In this document: positions 11,001 through 23,720 of the stretch, in pieces
Layout: every line of letters begins with the position of its first letter
How positions within the stretch are numbered: the stretch's first letter is position 1
Assembly (NCBI GenBank): GCA_013396755.1
Contig: VWZF01005684.1
Location: 520,601 to 584,600 of the forward strand
Length of the DNA stretch: 64,000 bases
Origin: Sclerurus mexicanus
Lineage: Eukaryota; Chordata; Aves; Passeriformes; Furnariidae
Direction of reading: 5' to 3'
Notes under the pieces: model-generated
Database searches by the model: none
Seen by the model: only the letters and a program-made list of their open reading frames with translations
What the model was told of the DNA's origin: nothing
Position numbers and translations under genes: made by a program

Positions 11001-14000
11001 TATTTTGTACTTTGTGGCTACCAGAGCTGGCTCTCAGGCACAGATTTCACATGTAATGTGATTGAAAAGCACCGTACTCTTACTGTTAGTGTTATTTTAT
11101 CACTCTACACTGTGTTTCTTTTTCTTGTTGAATTTTAATGCATACAAGTGCCTTGGAGTGGATTGGTCATTGAGTTTCATTCAGCATAATACACTTTTAG
11201 CTGCTAGTTTAAGCTAAAAATGACAGCTCTTACATACAGCTTACCACACGTCCTTTAAATATCCTTCCTCAGATCTGCTCATGCCACCCATGCCCCCTAA
11301 GGCACCAGTGTCTGTTGCAACTCTTTAATTGCTGTCACTCCCTCGTCTGTTACTTCATTCCCTCTTCTTTTTTCCCCCCCTTTACACCCCAGACAGGGTG
11401 TGGTGCATTTCTGTGGCAAAACGTCTTCAGAAATAGTGCTTCTTAGCATTCCTAGAATGGGCTGCAAATCTGCAGTGCGAGATTTCATTCCCCTGCAACT
11501 CACACCAATCACACCACAACACCCCAGCTTTTGGTTCTGCCCCCTATAACCTCCGCCAGAAATCTGCAACTTCTCCACCACTGAGAATGTGTTCTCCAGC
11601 AGTCATAAAGGCAAGGGGAGGCAATTATGTACCAGAGGAGCTCATCCTACAGGTGTTCAGTGCTTCACATCTGGGGAGAGCCTCTGGCTTTCAGTATATC
11701 CCCCTCATTACACGTGTTGTAACCCAAAGTAGTACAAGCATGCAGTAAACAGCAGTGGGCAAATTGAGAAACTCACAGCTTTGCATGCCTGTAAGGGGTG
11801 AGACAGTCTGTGGTGCACCAAATCTCTGCAGGTGCTTTCTCTGAGGGCCAGCTAAATTGAACCATTATAAAGCTGCCACAGGCAAAGAACACAAAATTGG
11901 GCAGTTAGCACAGCTCAGCTGACATGTGATAACTTGCTAGGCTGAATGTATAAGACCAAATGTTTTCTATACCTTACAGTACACATTTACTACACATAAA
12001 AAATTACCACACATCATCTAAATAATAAAACTTAGCATTAAAAACTAATTAGCCTAAACCCCTTTTTGTACAAATTTTATTTCTGTTTACTTCTCCTGAA
12101 AAAGGGAAGCATTCACAGAACATATTTAGGATCATGATCTCCTCTGTCTGTGATGGGCAGTGGACAAACCAAGTCTTCAGAAATGTATCACAGGAATACA
12201 GTGTGGTGCAGCTGCAGCAGCTTACCACTGTGCACTGATGGAACTTGCATGAAGTGAGGGGCATCTATGTGCTGCAGAGGCCTCTGTAGCTCAGCAGAAA
12301 CGTCATGATCCCATGAGGTCTCTCCAAGAAACAAACACTTTTGGTCACTGTCTACAAGTGCAGCATCACTACTTAGCAATCATCTGTCTCGAGGGATGGC
12401 ACATGTGAAAAATTCCTCCTGTCATTTCCCCACCATAAAAATCTTGGGAAACAACCCACTAAGTCATTAAAAAACCTGAGGCCACTTCAGCAATAGCCCA
12501 CTGAGATTTACAGTGCCAGATTTACAGTAGGGTATGGAGGCCCCAGAAGTACCACTGCCGTGATAGAGTGAACCGTCACCTGAGTTAACTCATCCTGCTA
12601 CTCAGATGTTTGGTCCTGGATGATCATCTCTTTTGTCCCTGTTTATCAGAGGCTGTTTCAAAGATGCTTCAAGAAAGCAATCTGTGGCAACTCAGTGCCA
12701 GCCCTTTGAGGATTTATGAAATAAGAGTCATGATTTCTGCACCTATTAATATCAAAATGAGCAAGAAGCATAAGACAAAACCTACCAATTCAAAATTATG
12801 TTCATTAATCTTTCTGCATTAATCACCCTGCTGCATGCTGCACCTTGTAAAACTTGTATATCTCTTTGTAACTAGCCTCAGATCACTTTGTAGTAGTCCA
12901 GACTGGACAGAAAAAAGCCATAAATGACTATGTAAATACTTTGTAATCCATTTATTCCATTTGTTAATTTGTCATCATGCTAAGTACCAGCAAAACAATG
13001 TTTGTCAAATGCCACATGAGTGCAACACATCAATCATGACAAGATGCAGAGCACAAAATATGCTTTAGGATGCTGACTTCAGTCCTCTCCTGCTTAGTCT
13101 CTGCTTTGGTTGGTTATTGGTTTGGTTTTTTAATGAGTGTTGACTACAAGTTTGGTTTTTTTTTAAATCAGGGCATGTTTTGTATTACTGGGAATGGTCT
13201 GAGTGGGGGTTTTGGTCCTCTCTAAACATTTTGCACCTTCAGAATTTCATAAAAATAAATTATACACACATACAAAAAATAATTACATGGATTTTAAAAA
13301 GAAAAAGTTTTTTCCAGCTGTGTGCAATCATTTCAGTACACCAACATAATTCTATGGAAAGTACAGTTTCCAAAATTTCTTTCCTACTAAAGCATTTTAT
13401 GGTTTTAATAAGAAATAGAAAGAACATGTAAATAAACTTATTATTGCAAGGAATGCAATTTTAATACTAATTTTCCAGGATTTTAATTAATTAGGTAGTT
13501 TAAATTTATTTATTTATTCATTACAGTTTCATACTTTACCTTACAGTTTTAGGTGAAAGGTATTTGAAGCCTTAGGGAAACAAGTTGCAACACAATCCTA
13601 GTCAAACCACACAGACCAAGCTTCCTGAAGGTATATCTTTCATTGTCTAGTCCCTTCTTACATTCATAATTACCACTAGAATAAACAAGAGTTAAATAAA
13701 GCTACTGTGGGTTTAAGTCTTTGTCCATTATAAAAGGGGGGATGAAACTGCCCAGACATAAATTATGGCTGTTGGCATTCTTTGCCTTCCTAATCCTTCC
13801 TGCTCAGCTCACATGTCTGAAGTTAGCAGGCATTTAATGACTATGAAATGTGCTTTTCCTTCTTGTGTCTCCTTCTCCAGAAGAGAAGCTCAGATTAGTC
13901 TTGTTATGGATTCATCAGTGCATTTAATAACTGTTCATTTATGCACTGCCTTCCCATATGAACATGATGGCAGAAGGAAGAGGACATTCAGATCCTGAAA

Positions 14001-15800
14001 CGCAAATTTAAAGTGGAGAAATTCCAGATCAGCTTCACAAACTATCGCTCTGGGCAGTGCAAGATCCACTGCAGGGAGATAGAATACTGCACTGTGTTTG
14101 CACGAGGAGCTATCTACCAAGTCCCGGTAGTCTGATCAACCAGTCAGGTTAACCAGCCTTTGCATGGGCACAAATGGCTGGATTGTTCAACTTATGTTTA
14201 AGTTTGGAGTGTTTGCTAATAATAATAGAAAACCTGATGTGAGCCAAAGTACCTGGTAACTCACTGTCTGAGGAGAACTAGGGTGATGTGGTGGTACTTA
14301 ATGTTATTCTGTCCAGCCATCAGGCATCTTATAAATATTCAAAGCTCTGCACAGCTTTTCTTGCCCACTGAAGGCTGTGTACCTGTATTTTTGGTTGCTT
14401 TCAGTTTTCTTTTAGGGATTACGACCCCCATTCCAGGCTATTCTTTGGACTCTGGAAAGCTACAATTCAGATAGTTACAGAGATGCATAGGGAACTTCAG
14501 AGGTATTGTGGAAATCCTTGAAAATATGGTTTGCAAATTCAAATTAATATTGTTACCAGACATGTCACATGGCATCTCTACAGAAGAGATGCATCAATTC
14601 AAGTTGCAGACAGAAGCCTTGGGGAAGCAGTTGTTCACTTAAGTGATTAAGGACTGAAACTTTTTTTTTCAGAAGCCTTGCAGCAAATGCTAAGCTTGCC
14701 AATAGCACTAGCCAACAGCTTGTTTTGATTAGACAGAAGTCATGGCAGGAATTTGCAAGTCTTGCCAAAACCCTCATAACTATAAGTCTGATAATCAGAT
14801 ATATCCACAGGTAAGAAAGCATTCTCACAGTGCCCTGTAAGAACCTTTTTCTGTTCAACTTGCTGTTGATACACAATAGCTAGATTTTTACAGTCAGACA
14901 AGGTGTTTTCCCACCTTGTAACTGGTACTCTTAATTTCTGTGTGGATCCATCTCCTGTTCAGATCCAAGGGAGTAGTGTCTTTTGCACAGCATTTGTAGT
15001 TTTGCCTGTGCTGAAAATGCTTCTTAGGGAATGACTGTTTCACCGCCTAGTTCACCAACCTTCAATACCATGTATTATGAATCATAAAATATTAATCTTG
15101 AGTCTTTAACAACATAAATAAGAATCTTGTTTAAACAAGAACAAACAATCACCGGACAGTTATGCTACTGTGAATTAATTTCCCATTACTTTGACAGTGT
15201 CAAACTTCCAGCCTGGAAACTTTCTCGCTAGTTCTTGAACTTTCAGAAACAAAATTCACAGTAAAAGACCATAAGAGCATAATTTTGTGTTCATTTTCAT
15301 GATACCTGTGGAGATATTAGGCAAATACCTAGATTTCAAGTTTACTTAAGGACCTTTTCACAGACACTAAATAATTGCATGCTTTTAACTAATTGCTCTA
15401 TTTACTTAACTAATAACTTGAAATAATTTCAATAGTCCTCTAATTTTAAATATTATCCTGAAACACCAAAAACAAAAGAAAAGGGATTCTTTTAGCCAGC
15501 AAAATACATAACAAAAGGAACTGAATTACATTTAAAAGGCATCAGACCTTTAACACCTCTGCTAAGCATCAAATCCAGAGAAATAATAAATAATGCACTA
15601 CAGCTCATGTTAATTCTAGCATTACTCATTCATGAACGAGCAGGAATAGGTAGCTGATTCAATAATGGCACTTTTCAAGTATAGCCATCATAATGTAAAA
15701 ACTATGTTGGCATTTTGAGTTGATTTTTTTCCATAAAATGCAGGTATCATAAAACAATGTTCAGGGACTTGGCATGACGAAGAACGAGTGAAACAGTAGG

Positions 15801-15823
15801 AATTTATTTATTTATTTATTTTA
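15801..15823. repeat. (TTTA)n simple repeat
   Basis: About five uninterrupted attt/ttta tetranucleotide units. Confidence 0.85.
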
Positions 15824-16900
15824 GTGAAAGCATCTGGGGAAAAGAACCCCTGTATTTCCCACAAAATCTGAATTCACACAAGAGCCTGTGACAGTATCTT
15901 TATATTAGCTCACATTCAAACCCAGCACAGTTTCCGGAAAGTAATATAGACATGGCATAAGATGTTTTCAAGCATTTAGTAAAGTGGATGCTGGTGTCAC
16001 AATTTTTAAATGGATAGGTTACATTTCCTTTTCTGTTAACAGAATTGGTTATCCACTCTCAGAAGGGTTTATATGCAATTCTAGAATTATAAAATCCCCA
16101 GGATTCTGAAATGTTTAGTCACTTGGCTTTATCTTCAAAGTAAGCAGCATTTATATGAAACCAAAAAATCTATTTACTGAGTGGCTCATGGGTTATGTTG
16201 TTCAATGAAACTAAACCATTTGGAATTTGGAGCACTTAAAAATATTTTTCCTGTTTCTTTTTACTGTAATTGGGTTGGTTTGGTCTGTCTGGTTTGGGAT
16301 TTTTTACAGTATGGAAATTTTTTCTTAAATTGATGACAACCTTATAAGAAATCCTTATTTTAATCCTCCAGTTATTCCAACATAATTCTTTGAATAAGAG
16401 TAGAATTTCCTGTCTTAGTAACATATCTCCCATGACCAAACAGCCGTTGTAAATAGCAGAAAGATGTATACACATGAATATACAAAACCACAAGTCATAT
16501 CACATTTTCATTCTATTTTCTTTTTTAGGTCTTAGACTTGAATTCCTTGCATATTGCAAACTGCCATTATATTTCTGAGGGGGTTTAAGTCCTCAGAATA
16601 TGTATTCAATATCTGTAAATAAAATATAAATGAAAATGGACTGCAAAAAGAAAAATAATTGTGGTCTAAACACTCCCATGGCTTAACACAATTTCATTTG
16701 AAAGACTTAATTATTAGACTTTCCATTAAATGACATGCAAAACAGGTACTCATTTTTTTCCACTGTGAGATTTGCATGCACAATGTTACATGTTCAAGAT
16801 TGGAAAGCAATTCTTGATCTGTAGCTACTCTAAATTCTAGTTCAAGAAAGTTTAAATTATTTTATATACTCATGTTCCTGTTGCACAAATGACAAATTAA

Positions 16901-16916
16901 AATATATATATATATT
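16901..16916. repeat. (AT)n simple repeat
   Basis: About eight AT dinucleotides in an AT-rich setting. Confidence 0.85.
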
Positions 16917-19900
16917 TAGGAAAACCAAGGTGATTATTTCTTTGAGCAAAAGTGAATTGTCACTTTTGTTGTACAAAGTCCTGCTATTGAAAATTGTCAC
17001 ACTAAGCACAGAAAAGTAAGCCCATTTTATGGTAACTTAATTTATATCTGAAATTCATTATTGCACTTTTCAAATACTATAAGGGGCTCTATCATCTCTA
17101 AACTGTGTGATTTAATGCCCTAAAAGTTGTGAAGTGTATTATTTAGGTAGAAATATCAGTCAGATTTTATAGGAAATGGTGTTCCTGTTCCTGGAGAAGT
17201 AGAAATTCAACCTAAGAATATCATAAAGCTAATTTTTAGCATAAAAATCACTTTCTGTAGCTGCAATTTAGCTTTGCAAAAATTAGTACATAAAACTTTA
17301 TTCAGACAAGAAAAATCTTATATTTTATATCCCAGTGCATTAAACTACAGGCCATCAAATATCTTTTTTTATTGCAGAAATGCTGGGTTAATTTTTCTGG
17401 TTTTACTCAAACTAAGTGCAGTAAGGCTACAAGCTCTGTCTGCGGGGAGGGAGAATGGGATTTTAGCGTGACAGATGAGTCTGGTGAATACTTTTTGAAA
17501 TAATAAAAATAAATATGTCAGCTTGTCATTAAAAGAAATAGGTTGTCATTCTCTGTTTATTAGTCCTGCCTGCAACCCAGGGTTACCTACTGCGTATAAA
17601 TAGGCTTGCTAGATAACTTGATTTCCTGTTTCTTTGTTAAAAAAAATTTGAAACAATTGGCTCATTTATAAGAGTTAGTAGGTTAAAAATTTGGCTTTGC
17701 ATTATTTCCATTAAAAATTGTGCATTTTATATAATAGAGGAGAGGCTATGCTAATTCTGGCTTATTCTGATATTATGTATTACTAATGTAAGAACACTGC
17801 AGCGTAATAGCTGAAATGTTAAGAGAACTTTATAGCAGAACCAGAAAGAGCCTAATGAGCACATACATTAAAAGAAAAACCACATTAACAAAACCAGAGA
17901 AGGGTCGGTGGCCACAAGAGCCATAGAATTGCTGGATACGCTGTAGGCTTCTCCTGAAGCCTAATACAAATGTCTCTATTATAGCATACACCTTACAGTG
18001 ACACTGGTCCCATTGTTCCTAAGTACGACCTTGTGTAAAGATGGAGCGCTGTAATTAAAGGAAATAACCAAAGTAAATTACTATTTACAGCAAGCTGAAG
18101 TAATACAGTGCTTATTTTTTTAAATGTGGCTGGCTCAGACGACTTTATTTAATCATGCTTTCAAATATTTCTGACACAGACATCCATAGGTTTGATCTGC
18201 TTGTAAGAGATGTGTTGAGAGCTTGCTCCCTGCCTTTGCTCATGGCAGGCAGGGAAAGTTAATAAACTTAGGACATCCATTGAAATTATCCCTTTCTCCT
18301 ATACATGGCCAAACAGGCAAGATACCTCACCCAATTTCCTGAGCCAAGACAAAAGAAGGAAAGACAACAAGCCCCCATAATGAAAGCACTGAAAGGTATT
18401 TATTTTTGGATACTGTGTCCCAACCCTGGGACTCTCTCCCTGATGAGATCGCTGTGTGAAAAGGTACAGTGCAGCTTTCAGGATGCAGCCGTACCTTCTG
18501 GTGTGCAAGAAGAAGGTAGATTTTGATGCCTCAGTGACCAGATCTCCTTCCAAGTAGTTTGCTAAATTCCCACTGGCTAGCAACAGCAAAGCTGGAAGTG
18601 CACTAGATGGAATCCAGGGGCCACGATAATTGTACAAAGGCCTGCTGAGATTTTCTTAACTGCTTCCAGTAAAATAAAAGAGTCCCCTACTAGCAGTGGT
18701 AAGTCCCATAAGAAGGAACAGTACACTATGTTCACTCATATATGAATAACATTTATTTTGTAACATGAAGTTATAGATCTAGGTGCCCTAATGGAAAGAG
18801 GGCTTAAACAAATACATCACTGGGTAAAAATCTTGCCATTTTCCCCTCAGATATGACTTAATTTATAGTCCTGCTATGTCTCTAATGTAAGGGATGGTTT
18901 TTAAGCATTTAGAATCAGGAACATTATTTTTTTTATTTGGTATCATAACTCATACAAACAGGATTCTGTGAATTCCATCCTTTTTGTTTTATTTGGAAAT
19001 AAAAAAAAAACAGCTTAAAGGGCAATGTGATTGATCATGAAAAGTAAGAGATTGCATTGCTACGGCAGGACATCAGGAGAGGAAAACCTGAGGGACCAAA
19101 TTCTGATCTCCCTTGCACCTTTCTGTGGTTGTGCAATTATCCCAAAATCAGTATAAATTATTAATTCCAACAACTGTAAAACATTAAAGCTTTCTGATCT
19201 TTTTTACAGTTTTTATTTTTAAAGGCTAGGTAATATTGTACCACAAAAGAGATAAAATCCCATTGACCATTACCTGACTTTGTATACATTTCCACAGCCA
19301 GGGAGAATAATCTGAAATCCCAGGGGCACGGAAGTAAAAAGCTATTGGAGGTGAAAAGCTGTGCAGACCCAGCTATGAGGATTCAAGGCAGAGCACTGGT
19401 TAACCAGGAAATGCCCCAAGACTGAAACATCTCTGCACTCATGGAGTGCCCAATTTTGAGACTACTGAGTATTAGACAAAGCAGAACTGCAGCTGCTAAG
19501 TTACTCTGCACTTAGAGTGCTGGTCTAAGATAAATACTAAAAAAGTACCATCAAAATGCCCTGTCAGTTCATGAATGACTGAACTTATTGTCACACAGAC
19601 AGTGGAGAAAAAAATCTGGAGAAGACAGAAAATGTACCATTCTGTGTTCTATCAGCATAGTTCAAGTATTCCTGCCTCAGGATAAAGAAGAAAACAAAAA
19701 CAGTCATGATATCTTTTCTGAGTCAAGAAACATGCACCTAGATCAGACCAAAGAATCTTTTATTCCAGGATCACATTCCTGACAGTATCTGCCTGAGAAA
19801 AGCCATGTGAACAATGTACAGGGTAGGAATGTTCTCCCTACTTGTTTTCCTTACAGTGCTTCTGGTTTTGAAAGAGGGTGAACAAAATGAAAAGTTCAGA

Positions 19901-22822
19901 GTGAAACTCACCACAGGATCTGCAATTTTGCTTACCCTTGGCTGTGGAAGAACCCTCATCCTTGCACAGCTAGAAGTAAACAGAAAGGTGCCACCCAGAC
20001 CAGCTAAACTGAAGGGTGACTGTGGAGTAGAGCAGCAGTCACACTGTGGGGTTAAGTGTAGGGAGATTAACCCACTGAGAGTTCAAATCTGCTGATTAGG
20101 AGCACGTGCCTTTAAAGTAATATATAAATTGGGCATTTGAGATATTATCGGAGTTAGATGAGTGGCTGAAAGAGATTATCAGTAATCTTGTATGACTGCA
20201 GAGCCAATATCCCGTCCCTGAAAAGCACCAGGTCAAGTGCAATACAGTGGTGCTGGTTAGAAAGAGGGTGGAAAGCAGCAGGAAGAACTCGGGTAAAGGT
20301 GGTGTTTGTTGCGCACAAAACAAATGTGATACCTGAAACTTCATCCAGTTCTGCTTGTGCCTCAGACATGAAACAACTTAATTTGACCTTTTATCTGCTC
20401 ATCTTAGGGAGAAGGGGCAATTTAAAACCTAGGAAAAACAATTTTCTAATGCTTTCCCTGTCTGTAGGCTACTTGAAAGAATCTAGAGATATTAATCAAA
20501 AATTTAGCTAAAAAAAAGATTTTGGCTAACATTTCTTTTCAGAACAATGCTCCTGGCACAGGGGGAAGCCATCACATATAAGGCCTCCAGGATCCAAGAT
20601 CACTAATTAGTGGCACAGTTCTCCAGTCAGTGTATCCTTTAGCATTCTTCTTTCTGAGTCACTTAAAATACTGTATATGAAATACAAGAAAGAAAAGAAC
20701 TAATTATTTTAGGCATATTTGATTTTGACTTTGCTTTCCCTTCCTGACCTATCATTGGCCTGGATCCTCTGCTCCTAGATTACTTTCTCTATATGTAACT
20801 TTCTTTTATTTTTCAAAGGCATGGGAACCATGAAAGCAACTTGATTAAAAAACTCCTCCTTTGGATACTAAAACAAAATCAAATTATTTTCACTTATTAT
20901 GAAGAAATTTTTACTGTTCCTTTACAAAGCCAGTGAAATGCTAATTTTAAACTCATGAGATCTTGACAAAGAAACTGACATATTCAAGTTTCTGTAATAA
21001 GATCCAGTAGTGGCAATCAGTCTTTCAAATAACTTATTCAGAAGCATTTTCACCCAAAATATTTTTTATCTTTTTTAGGAATTGTGGAATGATTGCAACT
21101 AATAAGCCTGCGTTTCATGCAAATCATTAAGCAGTTGGAAAGTGGATGAAAATAATTTCCTTTTCAGAACAACCCAGCACGTGAAATGAACAGTTTGGAA
21201 AAAGCCTTTGGATTACTCCTAAAAACATTTTAAATTATGCTACTAAAACCAGCAATATCTGCTCTTGAAAATTTGGTACTTTTTGAGGAAAGGAGAAACA
21301 ATAATAGTCACTCAGACTGAAAGTATATTTTAGTATTCAGTACTGGAAGCATGTACAGCAGTACTGTAAACCAGGGTTTAAAATGTTCTGACCTAAATAA
21401 AACACAAACATTAATGTCACATTTTACTTTTTTACAAAGGCAGAAGACTGCTGAAGGAGAAGGATTGCAGCAATGAACCTCTAAGAAAAGTCAGGTGAAA
21501 AGGGAGTAGCAAGAATTGATTGTTAGCAAACAGGTTTCTAGTAGGAAGTTGACTCCAGCTGGACATCTCTGTGATCAGAGAGATGATTTTAAGGTGTCCA
21601 AATTGCAATGAAAGCCAGGGTGGCAAAGGAGACAAGTACTGTACTGATGATGGGACAAAAAAAGGAACTACATGATGGCCTAGGAAATGGTTATGATCAG
21701 AGATGGGGCAATTGGGTGGATAGATGTGAGAATAAAAAAAGCCCACTGAGTTCACGTGGGAAAAGGTAAAAAGAAAATTAACAAATTACATTAAAAAAAC
21801 CTAATAGATCAAAGGCCCGAGAAGTGGCAGTGAGACTTGTAGGTACCTGTTTGATCAGAGAGAATGACCCCTCCAGCACTGAGCAGCAGCAGAAAGGAGG
21901 AAAGCAGCACAGAGCATTGTACCCTTGCCTGCCTCTGCCCCTGTCAGTGCCTGTGCCAAGAGTGGAATCTCTACTATCCAGCAGTGCATGAGCTGGCAAG
22001 AGTGGGCAGGGGAGGGAACAAATGGAAAGCAACTCCATGCTGTTCCTGGCTGTGGAGTTAAGTGTGCTCCACTAGCACTTCCAGGGGGGCTGTTTCTGAA
22101 GAGAAGCTGAGAAGTTGTTTAGGCCTTGAACCTCAGCTGTGGCTGAGCCTGGAAGGAGGAAAATGAAAGCAAGACAAGAATATGAATTATTAATATTTCT
22201 ACATTATTGTGCTTAGAAAGCAATAGACAAGGAGCTGGATGGAAGGGAAAGGCCTTACAATGGGGAAGCTGGAGGGCTAGATAGACCTTAAAGAAGCTGA
22301 GGTAGAGAGGTAGCATTTTATTATTACTTTCACAGCTCTGAAAAAAAAGCAATAAACACTTATCCTGATCAGGAGTAAAAATACAGAAATCAAATGTTAT
22401 GAGGCTATAGATTAAATTAAAATGGCATCAGAAACACAACAGAGACTTCTTATGTCTGGAACATTTTGATCTGTGGCAACCCATAAAAGCAAAGAATTGG
22501 TCTGGATCTAGTTGATCTACCTCCTGGTATTTTTCCACTTGATTTTGTAATGTGTGCATTTGCTCATAGCTTAAATGCCCAACTATTTTCCCTGCTTTAT
22601 TACTGCTTGAGTGTGAGTAGTGATTCTGAACACTGTTCAGAAGCATTTGCAATTCTGTGTGCCTCCTTATGTGCTCATCATCTACAGTACTAAGGTACTC
22701 TTATTGAATAGCATGCTATTTCAGCCAGCCTGAGACTTGCAGATCATCAGTGGGAACTGAACAGCCATCATACACAAACAAGGATTCTTGAAAAAGCAAG
22801 ACTTTTGACAAGCCTGCCTGCC

Positions 22823-22849
22823 TTTAGAATGCCTGCCTGGCATTCTAAA
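22823..22849. other. Perfect 11-bp inverted repeat with 5-nt loop
   Basis: The arms tttagaatgcc (22823-22833) and ggcattctaaa (22839-22849) are exact reverse complements separated by tgcct. It follows a short tgcctgcctgcc-like run. Function is unknown; it could form a hairpin in a transcript or be a chance palindrome. Confidence 0.7.
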
Positions 22850-23676
22850 CATAGACTGTGGAGAGGAAATGTGCCCTCCTGTTTCTTCAGAGAATTCCTG
22901 TGGTAGTAGCTTCCTCTGCTCACTGCACAGCAACTTTTTTCACATAAAGGAAAAAAAAAAAGAATGCAATTTATAATATATGTTTTTCACAATAACTAGT
23001 AATACGATCAATAACTGGCAATAGAAATGTTCCGCTAGTGGCAAGGAACACTTTATGGTCTCAGCTCCATCAGCTGACATTACTAAGAAATACATGCCAT
23101 GGTTTCCTTCACAAGACAAACAATATTGCAGCTACAAATTCTCTGTGTTTCTTACAGCCTTGCTCTAATCTTTATTTTCTTTCACATTTTATTTCATAGG
23201 GTATAAACATATGCTTTGTCCCATCCTCCAGCACATCTACAAAACTTAACTGAACATTTTAATTTATATTTATGCTGAACCACCCCAGTTCGAACTTCCT
23301 AATGAAGCTTTGGGGTTGCCTTAAGGATGAGAGGTTTACACCTATCTATAAGTAAGATACTGTAAATCTAGATCCTTTCTGGTCATTACTGTCTAACATC
23401 AAGACCCACTAATAATAATTTTAGCTCTTGTGTGGGTAAAATCAGAGGTCTGTTGACTCAACCACTTTATGACTGCTGCCAGGTATTCTTACACAAAATG
23501 GGTCTGCCTCAGGCAGGCACTGCCCAGACAACATAGAATCTTGTATAGATGAGTCCTGAACTGCTTTAGGGAATAACCAAGGGGTCATGTGATCCCCACA
23601 CAACTTTTGTAATGGGTTTCCTTTAAAAAATTCTGCCTGTAGTCTCCAGGTTAGTTCAAGTAAAGTTTATAGTGGC

Positions 23677-23720
23677 AAAGGTCTGGAAGGTACCTCAAGC
23701 GGTCGTCTTGTCCAATATCA
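23677..23720 (-). mobile_element. Possible CR1-like fragment, minus strand
   Basis: A ggtctggaaggtacctcaag block followed by gtcgtcttgtccaat resembles the reverse complement of a CR1/L3 3' end (aggtcat-ctagtcca type). Matching beyond these 45 bases is not convincing. Confidence 0.35.

Larger units (their letters stand above)
8031..23676. other. AT-rich gene desert, no gene recognised
   Basis: Across about 15.6 kb I find no open frame above roughly 112 codons and none with a recognisable domain. No tRNA or rRNA and no clear mobile element is present. Several patches (for example 17.5-17.9 kb) are rich in TAAT-type homeodomain words and could be conserved elements, but this cannot be judged from one sequence. 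Simple repeats and one hairpin are listed separately. Confidence 0.55.
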
